This document shows, piece by piece, positions 1 to 5,137 of a stretch of 11,231 nt of DNA. Below the pieces are notes generated by a model. It saw only the letters and a list, made by a program, of their open reading frames with translations. It was not told the DNA's origin and searched no databases. Numbering within the stretch: the first letter of the stretch is position 1; every line of letters begins with the position of its first letter. The position numbers and the translations under genes are program-made. This DNA is from an uncultured Collinsella sp. (GTDB lineage: Bacteria > Actinomycetota > Coriobacteriia > Coriobacteriales > Coriobacteriaceae): assembly GCA_900552185.1 (NCBI GenBank), contig URYT01000050.1, forward strand, positions 1 to 11,231. Reading direction: 5' to 3'.

Positions 1-222
1 GGAGGTATCCACAGAGGGGGATTCGCTGTTCGGGGACGAGCTGGAAGACGCGGGCGCGGAGGAAGCGCCGCCCGCTGTGGATAACGCGCCGGAGGATGCA
101 GCGCTGCCGGAAGAAGCCGGCGGCAGGGAAGCGCCGCCCGTGGAAGAAACGGGAGCTTTACCGCAGGCGGCGAGGAAAAACGCCAGCGTCAGACAAAATG
201 CAAAGGCTGTTATTTTTTTCAT
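1..222 (-). CDS. Putative lipoprotein, N-terminal part (runs off window)
   Basis: This is an open frame from an ATG at 222-220 to the window edge: 74 codons with no stop, so the C-terminus is missing. The product starts MKKITAFAFC and has a basic N-terminus, a hydrophobic stretch (residues 4-19) and a lipobox LAAC with the lipidated cysteine at residue 20, all typical of a signal-peptidase II lipoprotein. From residue 24 on, the visible part is a low-complexity Ser/Ala/Gly/Pro linker, which usually tethers a folded extracytoplasmic domain. That domain lies outside the window, so no function can be given. The start codon overlaps the stop of the upstream MscS-family gene (ATGA), and an AAAGGAGG site lies just upstream inside that gene. 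The two genes are therefore probably co-transcribed and translationally coupled. Confidence 0.8.
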   Translation of the reverse strand, partial: MKKITAFAFCLTLAFFLAACGKAPVSSTGGASLPPASSGSAASSGALSTAGGASSAPASSSSSPNSESPSVDTS

Positions 223-1337
223 TGTAGTCCTCCTTTGCCGTCCGGCAGGGACGGCGCGTTTTCAATGTAAATGCTGCGGGAGGGAAACGCGAAAGAGGCG
301 CCCTCTCCGGCCATGATGTCCATGATGCGCAGATTGACGTCCTCTTTTACCGCGCGGTATTCCACGATGTCGGTGGTTTTGGTGTAGAACTGCACGGCAA
401 TGTCGATGCTGCTGTCTGCGAATTCGGAAAGGCGTACCTGCACGGTCTCGCTGTGTACGCCGGGGTGGTTTTCCAGCATGGCGCGCACCCGGTTCGTTAC
501 GGCTTCCACGGTTCGCTTGGGCGTTCCGTAGGTCAGGCCCAGCGTAAACTGCGCCAGCCGCATTTTCATACGTGTCCAGTTGGTGATGGGCTCTCCGCAC
601 AGCTTGGAGTTGGGCACAACGGTGAGGGCATTGGCCAGCGTGCGGATCTTTGTGCTGCGGAAGGTGATGTCCTCCACCGAACCCTCCAGAGATGCGGTGC
701 TGATCCAGTCTCCCAGTTCAAAGGGCTTTTCAAAAATAATGACAAGGCCGCCGAAAAAGTTGCTGGCGGAGTCCTGGGCAGCCAGCGCAAACGTCAGGCC
801 GCCCAGGCCCAGCCCGGCAATGAGGCTGTTGACATTGTAGCCCATCTCGGTGACGACGAGTACTCCTGCGAACAGCAGGATCACAGCCTTGTAAATGCGT
901 TCCAGAAACCGGATGACGGTATCGCCCGCGCCCAGGTCAAAGCGGCTGCGCGTGCCCACAAGCGCCAGCTCTACACATTTGGAAGCCCCCAGCAGTCCCC
1001 AAGCCAGCAGCACGATGAAAGCGATACGCACGGCGTGATTCTGCGCGGTGCGCCATGCGTCGGTGTGGATGAAATCAAAGGGCAGCAGCCGTACGCCGAT
1101 GTACAGGCCGATGAGCGCAATGAACAGAGCGCACGGCCGGATGAAGCTTTGCAGCAGCGTGGAAAGATAGGGACGTTCAATTTTTTGCGCGGCTCGGGTA
1201 AGGCGCGGGCCGACCACATGCTTGAACACACGGCTGGCGATGAAAAAACCGGCGAACCACGCGGCGCAGATAAGGCACTGCACCAGCGTGTTGCTGTTTT
1301 GAGAAATATTTTCAATGGTCTCCACAGTTTCGGTCAA
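219..1337 (-). CDS. MscS-family mechanosensitive ion channel
   Basis: This is a 372-residue membrane protein of the small-conductance mechanosensitive channel family, which opens under membrane tension to release solutes during osmotic downshock. Hydrophobic segments lie at about residues 17-37, 66-84, 102-126 and 148-163. They are followed by the family's pore helix (about 170-200), with the Gly/Ala-rich GLGLGGLTFALAAQD at 175-189. Next comes the start of the beta domain (EKPFELGDWI, 203-212; VVPNSKL, 240-246) and a soluble alpha/beta C-terminal part. I chose the TTG start at 1337-1335 because a strong AAAAGGAGGT site lies 8 nt upstream. An in-frame ATG at 1412 would lie at the -10 box of the apparent promoter, so it is unlikely. 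The gene is longer than minimal E. coli MscS (286 aa), with extra N-terminal helices as in larger paralogues. It overlaps the downstream lipoprotein gene by 4 nt. Confidence 0.88.
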   Translation of the reverse strand: MTETVETIENISQNSNTLVQCLICAAWFAGFFIASRVFKHVVGPRLTRAAQKIERPYLSTLLQSFIRPCALFIALIGLYIGVRLLPFDFIHTDAWRTAQNHAVRIAFIVLLAWGLLGASKCVELALVGTRSRFDLGAGDTVIRFLERIYKAVILLFAGVLVVTEMGYNVNSLIAGLGLGGLTFALAAQDSASNFFGGLVIIFEKPFELGDWISTASLEGSVEDITFRSTKIRTLANALTVVPNSKLCGEPITNWTRMKMRLAQFTLGLTYGTPKRTVEAVTNRVRAMLENHPGVHSETVQVRLSEFADSSIDIAVQFYTKTTDIVEYRAVKEDVNLRIMDIMAGEGASFAFPSRSIYIENAPSLPDGKGGLQ

Positions 1338-1412
1338 AAACAGTACCTCCTTTTGCGGCTCCGCGCGCGGATGTGCCGAACGCAAAACCAACCGTTTGAG
1401 TAGATAATACAT

Positions 1413-1421
1413 AGTATAACA
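1413..1421 (-). promoter_or_regulatory. Extended -10 promoter of the MscS-lipoprotein pair
   Basis: On the minus strand this reads TGTTATACT, an extended -10 element (TG-N-TATACT) 75 nt upstream of the TTG start. No convincing -35 box is seen at 16-18 nt, which is common for extended -10 promoters. It supports the downstream TTG start over the ATG at 1412. Confidence 0.5.
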
Positions 1422-1450
1422 TATTTGCCGGGAAATTTGTGGCCATTCTA

Positions 1451-1478
1451 TTGCAATCGCGCGAAAATGCGCTATAAT
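1451..1478 (+). promoter_or_regulatory. Promoter of the FMN riboswitch-ribU transcript
   Basis: TTGCAA (1451-1456) and a perfect TATAAT (1473-1478) are separated by 16 nt. Transcription would start near 1485, shortly before the riboswitch aptamer. It is divergent from the minus-strand promoter at 1413-1421. Confidence 0.75.
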
Positions 1479-1496
1479 ATGGTACAGAAAGTCTGT

Positions 1497-1645
1497 TTCA
1501 GGGCGGGGTGAGATTCCCCACCGGCGGTGAAAGCCCGCGACCGGTATATGCGCAGCATGTACCGCTGATTTGGTGAAATTCCAAAGCCGACGGTGTGCGT
1601 GCCGTGTTTTTGCGCGGTGTGTCGAGTCCGGATGAAAGAAACGGC
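1497..1645 (+). promoter_or_regulatory. FMN riboswitch (RFN element)
   Basis: The conserved RFN blocks occur in order: GGGCGGGGTGAGATTCCCCA (1501-1520), ACCGGCGGTGAAAGCCCGCGA (about 1520-1540), GATTTGGTGAAATTCCAAAG (from about 1567), GCCGACGGT, and AGTCCGGATGAAAGAAA near the 3' end (about 1626-1641). This aptamer class binds flavin mononucleotide and normally represses riboflavin synthesis or uptake genes when FMN is plentiful. A strong terminator hairpin follows at 1663, so control is probably by transcription attenuation. The next gene is the riboflavin transporter ribU, which fits this ligand. Confidence 0.95.
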
Positions 1646-1662
1646 GGCAGTGCCAGATGTTT

Positions 1663-1696
1663 CGCCCTTTTGCGTTTCGCAGAAGGGCGTTTTTGT
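1663..1696 (+). terminator. Intrinsic terminator of the FMN riboswitch
   Basis: CGCCCTT (1663-1669) pairs with AAGGGCG (1683-1689). The stem continues inward through TGCG/CGCA to a TTT loop, giving about 12 continuous pairs including one G-T wobble, and is followed by TTTTTGTTTT. Its place between aptamer and ribosome binding site makes it the expression platform that stops transcription before ribU. Confidence 0.92.
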
Positions 1697-1757
1697 TTTG
1701 GCGGCGGCCCGGACACCCACGAGCAGGCCTCGAAATTTTATTTTGGAGGTTTTATCC

Positions 1758-2324
1758 ATGCGCAATGTTTCCGCCAATACCCGCAAGCTCACCACGCTGG
1801 CCATGCTGGCCGCGCTGGCCATCGTCCTGGTGGCGCTCATCCATTTCCCGCTGGTACCTGCCGCGCCTTTCCTTGAATATGACCCCGCGGACATCCCCAT
1901 TTTCATCGGAACCTTTTTGTTCGGCCCGGCCGCGGGGCTGGCGCTCACAGCCGTGGTATGCGTGATCCAGGGCGTAACGGTCAGCGCGGCCAGCGGCCCC
2001 ATCGGCATCATCATGCATTTTCTGGCCACGGGCACGTTTGTGCTTCTGGCAGGCAATTTGTACCGGGCGCATCGTACGCGCAAGGCCGCGCTGCTGGGCC
2101 TTGCCGCGGGCACGCTGGCCATGACGGCCGTGATGTGTGTGTGCAACCTGGTGTTCACACCGCTGTTTATGGGTTCGCCTGTGGGCGAGGTGGTGAAGCT
2201 GCTGCTGCCGGCCATCATCCCGTTCAACCTGGCCAAGGCGGCCATCAACAGCGTCATTACGTATCTTGTGTATAAGCCCATCAGCCGTCTGGTGTTCGGC
2301 GAAAAAGAACCGGCCGCCTCTTGA
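1758..2324 (+). CDS. ribU: Riboflavin ECF transporter substrate-binding subunit RibU
   Basis: This is a 188-residue hydrophobic protein with about six membrane segments, the usual size for an energy-coupling-factor S component. It binds riboflavin and docks on the shared EcfA-EcfA'-EcfT module, which is not in this window. Visible family features are the AxxxA motif in helix 1 (A15-A19, EcfT contact), the loop LEYDPADIPIF (39-49), the FGPAAGL turn (55-61), and the C-terminal PFNLAKAAINSVITYLVYK (155-173). The ATG at 1758 has GGAGG 8 nt upstream; the frame is open further upstream but passes through the riboswitch and terminator. The upstream FMN riboswitch with terminator strongly supports the riboflavin assignment, because the transporter is made when flavin is low. 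Valine codons are mostly GTG. The stop codon is embedded in the -35 box of the metK promoter. Confidence 0.93.
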   Translation: MRNVSANTRKLTTLAMLAALAIVLVALIHFPLVPAAPFLEYDPADIPIFIGTFLFGPAAGLALTAVVCVIQGVTVSAASGPIGIIMHFLATGTFVLLAGNLYRAHRTRKAALLGLAAGTLAMTAVMCVCNLVFTPLFMGSPVGEVVKLLLPAIIPFNLAKAAINSVITYLVYKPISRLVFGEKEPAAS

Positions 2325-2349
2325 CAGGCGCATGGTGTTCTGCTATACT
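2321..2349 (+). promoter_or_regulatory. Promoter of the SAM riboswitch-metK transcript
   Basis: A perfect TTGACA (2321-2326) and TATACT (2344-2349) are separated by 17 nt. The TGA stop of ribU (2322-2324) is inside the -35 hexamer. The predicted start is near 2356, about 15 nt before the aptamer. Confidence 0.88.
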
Positions 2350-2370
2350 GTTATACACAAATGAATAAAC

Positions 2371-2466
2371 CTTATCAAGAGCGACTGAGGGAACAGGCCC
2401 TGTGACGTCCGGCAACCTGCTGTAACAGCAAGGTGCCAAATCCTGCGGGTAACACCGAAAGATAAG
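2371..2466 (+). promoter_or_regulatory. SAM-I riboswitch (S-box)
   Basis: The closing helix P1 is CTTATC (2371-2376) with GATAAG (2461-2466). Between them are the conserved S-box blocks AAGAG, CCGGCAACC (about 2409-2417), a P3 hairpin (CCTGCTG-taa-CAGCAAGG), GGTGCCAAATCCTGC (2432-2446) and the 3' GAAAGATAAG. The class binds S-adenosylmethionine and turns genes off when SAM is high. It sits directly before metK, which makes SAM, so it gives product feedback. A terminator follows at 2474. Confidence 0.96.
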
Positions 2467-2473
2467 CTGATGC

Positions 2474-2505
2474 AAAGGCCCGGTGTTGTCTGCCGGGCCT
2501 TTTTT
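2474..2505 (+). terminator. Intrinsic terminator of the SAM riboswitch
   Basis: AAAGGCCCGG (2474-2483) pairs with CCGGGCCTTT (2493-2502) across a 9-nt loop, with a T tract at 2500-2505. It lies 7 nt after the aptamer and before the metK ribosome binding site, as expected for a transcriptional OFF switch. Confidence 0.93.
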
Positions 2506-2541
2506 ACGCGCTTTTGCAGGAAACAAGAAAGGAAAACAAAA

Positions 2542-3690
2542 ATGGCAAGAAAACTTTTTACCTCCGAATCCGTCACCGAGGGACATCCCGATAAGATCTG
2601 CGACCAGATCTCCGACGCCATTCTGGACGCGCTGCTGGAAAAAGACCCGAACAGCCGTGTGGCCTGTGAGGTGACTGCCAGTACGGGCCTTGTGCATATC
2701 ATGGGTGAGATCACCACGGAAGGATATGTGGATTTCCAGAAGATTGTGCGCGACGTTGTGCGGGACATCGGTTATACCCGCGCCAAATACGGCTTTGACG
2801 CGGACACATGCGCCGTGCTTTCCAATGTCGACGAGCAGAGCCCCGATATCGCCATGGGCGTGAACCCGGGCGGCGCGGGCGACCAGGGCATGATGTTCGG
2901 CTATGCCTGCAACGAGACGAGCACGCTCATGCCCATGCCCATTTACCTGGCCCATCGCCTCTCCGAGCGCCTGACCGAGGTACGCAAGAACGGCACGCTT
3001 GAGTTTCTGCGCCCCGACGGCAAGACCCAGGTCACCGTGCGCTACGAGGAAGGCAAGCCTGTCGAGGTCACAACCATCGTCATCTCCACGCAGCACGCCG
3101 CCGAGATCGAGGACATGGGCAAGACCAAGACCGACCTCATCGAGCACGTCATTACGCCGGTTATGGCTGCCGAGAACATGCCGTGGGACAACGCCGATAT
3201 CTACGTGAACCCCACCGGACGCTTTGTCGTGGGCGGCCCCATGGGAGACACGGGCCTGACCGGCCGAAAGATCATCGTCGACACCTACGGCGGCTACGGC
3301 CGTCACGGTGGTGGCGCCTTTAGCGGCAAGGACTGCACCAAGGTCGACCGTTCTGCCGCGTACGCCGCGCGCTGGGTCGCCAAAAACGTGGTCGCCGCCG
3401 GCCTGGCCGATCGCTGCGAAGTCGAGCTGGCCTACGCTATCGGCGTGTCCAAGCCGCTGTCGATCATGGTCGACACCTTTGGCACCGCGCATGTTGCCGA
3501 GGACAAGATCGTCGAGGCCGTGGAGAAAACCTTCGACCTGCGCCCGGGCGCCATCATCCGCGACCTGGACCTGCGACGCCCCATCTACGAGAAGACGGCA
3601 GCCTACGGTCACTTTGGCCGAGAAGACGCCGACTTCACCTGGGAGAAGACCGACCGAGTCGAAGAACTCAAAGCAGCCTGCGGCCTGTAA
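2542..3690 (+). CDS. metK: S-adenosylmethionine synthetase MetK
   Basis: This 382-residue cytoplasmic enzyme joins methionine and ATP into S-adenosylmethionine, releasing phosphate and pyrophosphate. Key motifs are present: GHPDKICDQISD (14-25, ATP and metal site), GGAGDQGMMFGYA (110-122), the DTYGGYGRHGGGAFSGKDCTKVDRS segment (247-271, phosphate-binding loop) and the C-terminal dimer-core region. Length is normal. The ATG at 2542 has AGAAAGG upstream; the frame extends back to 2470 through the riboswitch terminator, so that start is rejected. Expression is controlled by the SAM-I riboswitch. Codon choice changes inside the gene. In the first 100 codons 7 of 10 valines are GTG and 3 of 5 lysines AAA, while after codon 110 about 14 of 23 valines are GTC and 12 of 15 lysines AAG. 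The frame stays intact, so the gene may be a recombinant or an assembly chimera. Confidence 0.96.
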   Translation: MARKLFTSESVTEGHPDKICDQISDAILDALLEKDPNSRVACEVTASTGLVHIMGEITTEGYVDFQKIVRDVVRDIGYTRAKYGFDADTCAVLSNVDEQSPDIAMGVNPGGAGDQGMMFGYACNETSTLMPMPIYLAHRLSERLTEVRKNGTLEFLRPDGKTQVTVRYEEGKPVEVTTIVISTQHAAEIEDMGKTKTDLIEHVITPVMAAENMPWDNADIYVNPTGRFVVGGPMGDTGLTGRKIIVDTYGGYGRHGGGAFSGKDCTKVDRSAAYAARWVAKNVVAAGLADRCEVELAYAIGVSKPLSIMVDTFGTAHVAEDKIVEAVEKTFDLRPGAIIRDLDLRRPIYEKTAAYGHFGREDADFTWEKTDRVEELKAACGL

Positions 3691-3727
3691 GCCAACGGCA
3701 AAAGCTACAACCAAATATCGACGCACC

Positions 3728-3766
3728 AAAAGAAGTACCGGCCCCAACCGGTACTTCTTTTTTATT
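3728..3766 (+). terminator. Intrinsic terminator after metK
   Basis: AGAAGTACCGG (3731-3741) pairs with CCGGTACTTCT (3748-3758) over a 6-nt loop. Flanking A and T runs extend the stem to about 14 pairs, followed by TTTTTTATTT. The A run on the left also gives a T run on the other strand, so it could work in both directions. It lies 37 nt after the metK stop. Confidence 0.93.
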
Positions 3767-3894
3767 TAAAGGTGGTGAAGATGAGCCGATCTGGGACATG
3801 GAATAGGTCATAGGCCGATGAATTTTGCAGCAGAGCGACTCCAACCATGTATCCTAAGTTCCGAGGGCTTTGGTATTTGGTCGGTCGCGAGTTC

Positions 3895-4020
3895 CGCACG
3901 AGCCGGAGGCCACTTAATGTGGCCTCCGTGCGAGCCAGGACTGTAGAGCAGCAAACTAAAACCGCAGGCCGCCCGGCCCGGGAATCCGCCCCTGCGCACA
4001 AAAGGGGATTCCTTTTGTGT
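3895..4020 (+). other. Gene-free stretch with three consecutive hairpins
   Basis: No credible gene lies between the metK terminator and rpsL (about 430 nt), but this part is rich in stems. The first is CGCAC (3895-3899) with GTGCG (3928-3932), enclosing a perfect 9-bp stem GGAGGCCAC/GTGGCCTCC with a TTAAT loop. The second is CGCAGG (3963-3968) with CCTGCG (3991-3996). The third is CACAAAAGG (3997-4005) with CCTTTTGTG (4011-4019). The segment GGAATCC (3981-3987) can alternatively pair with GGATTCC (4006-4012), which would exclude the third hairpin. None has the T tract of a terminator. It could be a structured RNA, a processing site, or an intergenic repeat. The function is unknown. Confidence 0.5.
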
Positions 4021-4071
4021 AGGCTTTGCGGAAATATGCTCATTTTGGGATACGCCCGGCGGCGTGGTCTG

Positions 4072-4100
4072 TTGACGGCACAGCTAACGCCACGTATCCT
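4072..4100 (+). promoter_or_regulatory. Promoter of the rpsL operon
   Basis: TTGACG (4072-4077) and TATCCT (4095-4100) are 17 nt apart. Transcription would start near 4107 and leave a leader of about 87 nt before rpsL. A weaker TTGCAG/TATCCT pair exists at 3825-3855 with 19-nt spacing. Confidence 0.7.
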
Positions 4101-4115
4101 ATCGAACTGCGTGTT

Positions 4116-4140
4116 TCGTAGGGGGATGCTGACCCCTCGA
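4116..4140 (+). promoter_or_regulatory. Leader hairpin upstream of rpsL
   Basis: TCG-t-AGGGG (4116-4124) pairs with CCCCT-CGA (4133-4140), 8 bp with one bulged T and an 8-nt loop. It lies in the predicted 5' leader of the ribosomal operon. Such leaders often carry autoregulatory sites, but no known ribosomal-protein leader motif is recognised here. Confidence 0.4.
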
Positions 4141-4193
4141 TTCAAGCCGTTGCACTTTACAGAAAGCTGGAATCATTCGAGAAGGAGTACGCT

Positions 4194-4571
4194 TTGCCTA
4201 CTATTAACCAGCTGGTTCGCCAGGGCCGTCGTTCCGTGCCCAAGAAGTCCAAGAACGCTGCTCTGCAGCACAACTCCCAGAAGCGCGGCGTGTGCACCCG
4301 CGTCTTCACCACGAGCCCCAAGAAGCCGAACTCGGCTCTTCGTAAGGTTGCCCGTGTTCGCCTTGTCAACGGCATCGAAGTTACTGCTTACATCCCGGGT
4401 GAGGGCCACAACCTGCAGGAGCACTCCATCGTGCTCGTCCGCGGCGGTCGTGTCCGTGACCTCCCTGGTGTCCGTTATCACGTCATCCGTGGCGCCTACG
4501 ACGCTGCTCCGGTCCAGAACCGTATGCAGGCCCGTTCCAAGTACGGTGCTAAGCGCCCCAAGGCTAAATAA
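4194..4571 (+). CDS. rpsL: 30S ribosomal protein S12
   Basis: This is a 125-residue protein of the small-subunit decoding centre and interface, colinear with E. coli S12 (124 aa). Hallmarks are PTINQLVRQGR at the N-terminus, QKRGVCTRVFTTSPKKPNSALRKVARVRL (29-57), GEGHNLQEHS (69-78), LVRGGRVRDLPGVRYH (81-96) and the C-terminal ARSKYGAKRPK. Lys43, the main streptomycin-resistance site, is unchanged. Position 88 is Arg rather than the usual Lys. Asp89, the residue methylthiolated by RimO in E. coli, is present. The start is TTG at 4194 with AAGGAG 6 nt upstream; no in-frame ATG gives a better N-terminus. It is the first gene of the rpsL-rpsG-fusA-rpsJ operon. Confidence 0.98.
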   Translation: MPTINQLVRQGRRSVPKKSKNAALQHNSQKRGVCTRVFTTSPKKPNSALRKVARVRLVNGIEVTAYIPGEGHNLQEHSIVLVRGGRVRDLPGVRYHVIRGAYDAAPVQNRMQARSKYGAKRPKAK

Positions 4572-4596
4572 GCCAGATAACGTTTTGATACTTTCG

Positions 4597-4622
4597 CCGT
4601 GTGCCGCCTAAGCGCCGCACGG
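4597..4622 (+). promoter_or_regulatory. rpsL-rpsG intergenic hairpin, candidate S7 operator
   Basis: CCGTGTG (4597-4603) pairs with CGCACGG (4616-4622), with one G-T pair. Then come a C-C mismatch and an inner CGC/GCG stem capped by CTAA. It ends 22 nt before the rpsG start and 9 nt before its ribosome binding site. In E. coli, S7 represses its own translation by binding the rpsL-rpsG spacer. Position and structure make the same role plausible here, but this is inference. No T tract follows, so it is not a terminator. Confidence 0.5.
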
Positions 4623-4644
4623 TAGACACTTAAGGAGATTTCAC

Positions 4645-5118
4645 ATGCCGCGTCGTGCAGCAGCTAATCGTCGTGAGGTTCAGCCTGACGCCGTTTACAA
4701 CAACCGCCTGGTGACTCAGCTCATCAACAAGGTCCTTCTTGACGGCAAGAAGGCAACCGCTGAGCGCATCGTTTACACCGCTTTCGAGATCGTTGCCGAG
4801 AAGTCCGAGGGTGGCGACGCTCTCGCTACCTTCAAGAAGGCTATGGACAACGTCAAGCCCACGCTCGAGGTTAAGCCCAAGCGTGTCGGTGGCGCTACCT
4901 ATCAGGTCCCGATGGAGGTCAACTCCCGTCGTTCCACCGCTCTGGGTATCCGCTGGATCGTCAACTTCTCCCGCGCTCGCAAGGAGAAGACCATGGCCGA
5001 GCGTCTCGCCAACGAGATCCTCGACGCTTCCAACGGCCTGGGCGCTTCCGTCAAGAAGCGTGAGGACGTCTTTAAGATGGCCGAGGCCAACCGCGCGTTC
5101 TCTCACTATCGTTGGTAA
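4645..5118 (+). CDS. rpsG: 30S ribosomal protein S7
   Basis: This 157-residue primary 16S rRNA-binding protein nucleates assembly of the 30S head and contacts tRNA at the E site. Recognisable parts are the basic N-terminus PRRAAANRREVQPD, LINKVLLDGKKATAERIVY (35-53), the beta-arm region VKPKRVGGATYQVPMEV (75-91), RRSTALGIRWIV (94-105), SRARKEKTMAERLANEILDA (108-127) and the C-terminal AFSHYRW. Length is standard (E. coli 156-179 depending on strain). The ATG at 4645 is preceded by AAGGAG with 7-nt spacing. It lies 73 nt after rpsL and 19 nt before fusA. Codons are strongly biased, as expected for a highly expressed gene. Confidence 0.98.
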   Translation: MPRRAAANRREVQPDAVYNNRLVTQLINKVLLDGKKATAERIVYTAFEIVAEKSEGGDALATFKKAMDNVKPTLEVKPKRVGGATYQVPMEVNSRRSTALGIRWIVNFSRARKEKTMAERLANEILDASNGLGASVKKREDVFKMAEANRAFSHYRW

Positions 5119-5137
5119 GTTAAGGTAAGGAACTAAC

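Noticed and set aside
453..1403. Plus-strand frame of 316 codons opposite the MscS-family gene
   Set aside because: It has no membrane, signal or enzyme motif, and the opposite strand encodes a recognisable channel with a ribosome binding site.
1593..1757. N-terminal extension of ribU to an upstream ATG
   Set aside because: The extension would be read through the FMN aptamer and terminator. The ATG at 1758 has its own GGAGG and gives the normal RibU N-terminus.
2281..3747. Long open frame of 488 codons on the minus strand opposite metK
   Set aside because: It is antisense to a motif-complete metK and shows no domain. Such frames are common opposite high-GC genes rich in GAC/GTC/GCC codons.
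3781..3813. Ten-codon open frame (MSRSGTWNRS) with AGGTGG upstream, right after the metK terminator
   Set aside because: It could be a leader peptide, but it is too short to judge and no promoter or attenuator is clearly tied to it. Chance is the likelier explanation.
3905..3927. Perfect 9-bp inverted repeat considered as a terminator
   Set aside because: Neither strand has a T run after the stem. It is kept only as part of the unassigned hairpin cluster.
3847..4611. Open frame of 254 codons covering the gap before rpsL and overlapping rpsL in another frame
   Set aside because: Its second half is just rpsL out of frame and the first half runs through hairpins and the promoter. It has no recognisable domain.
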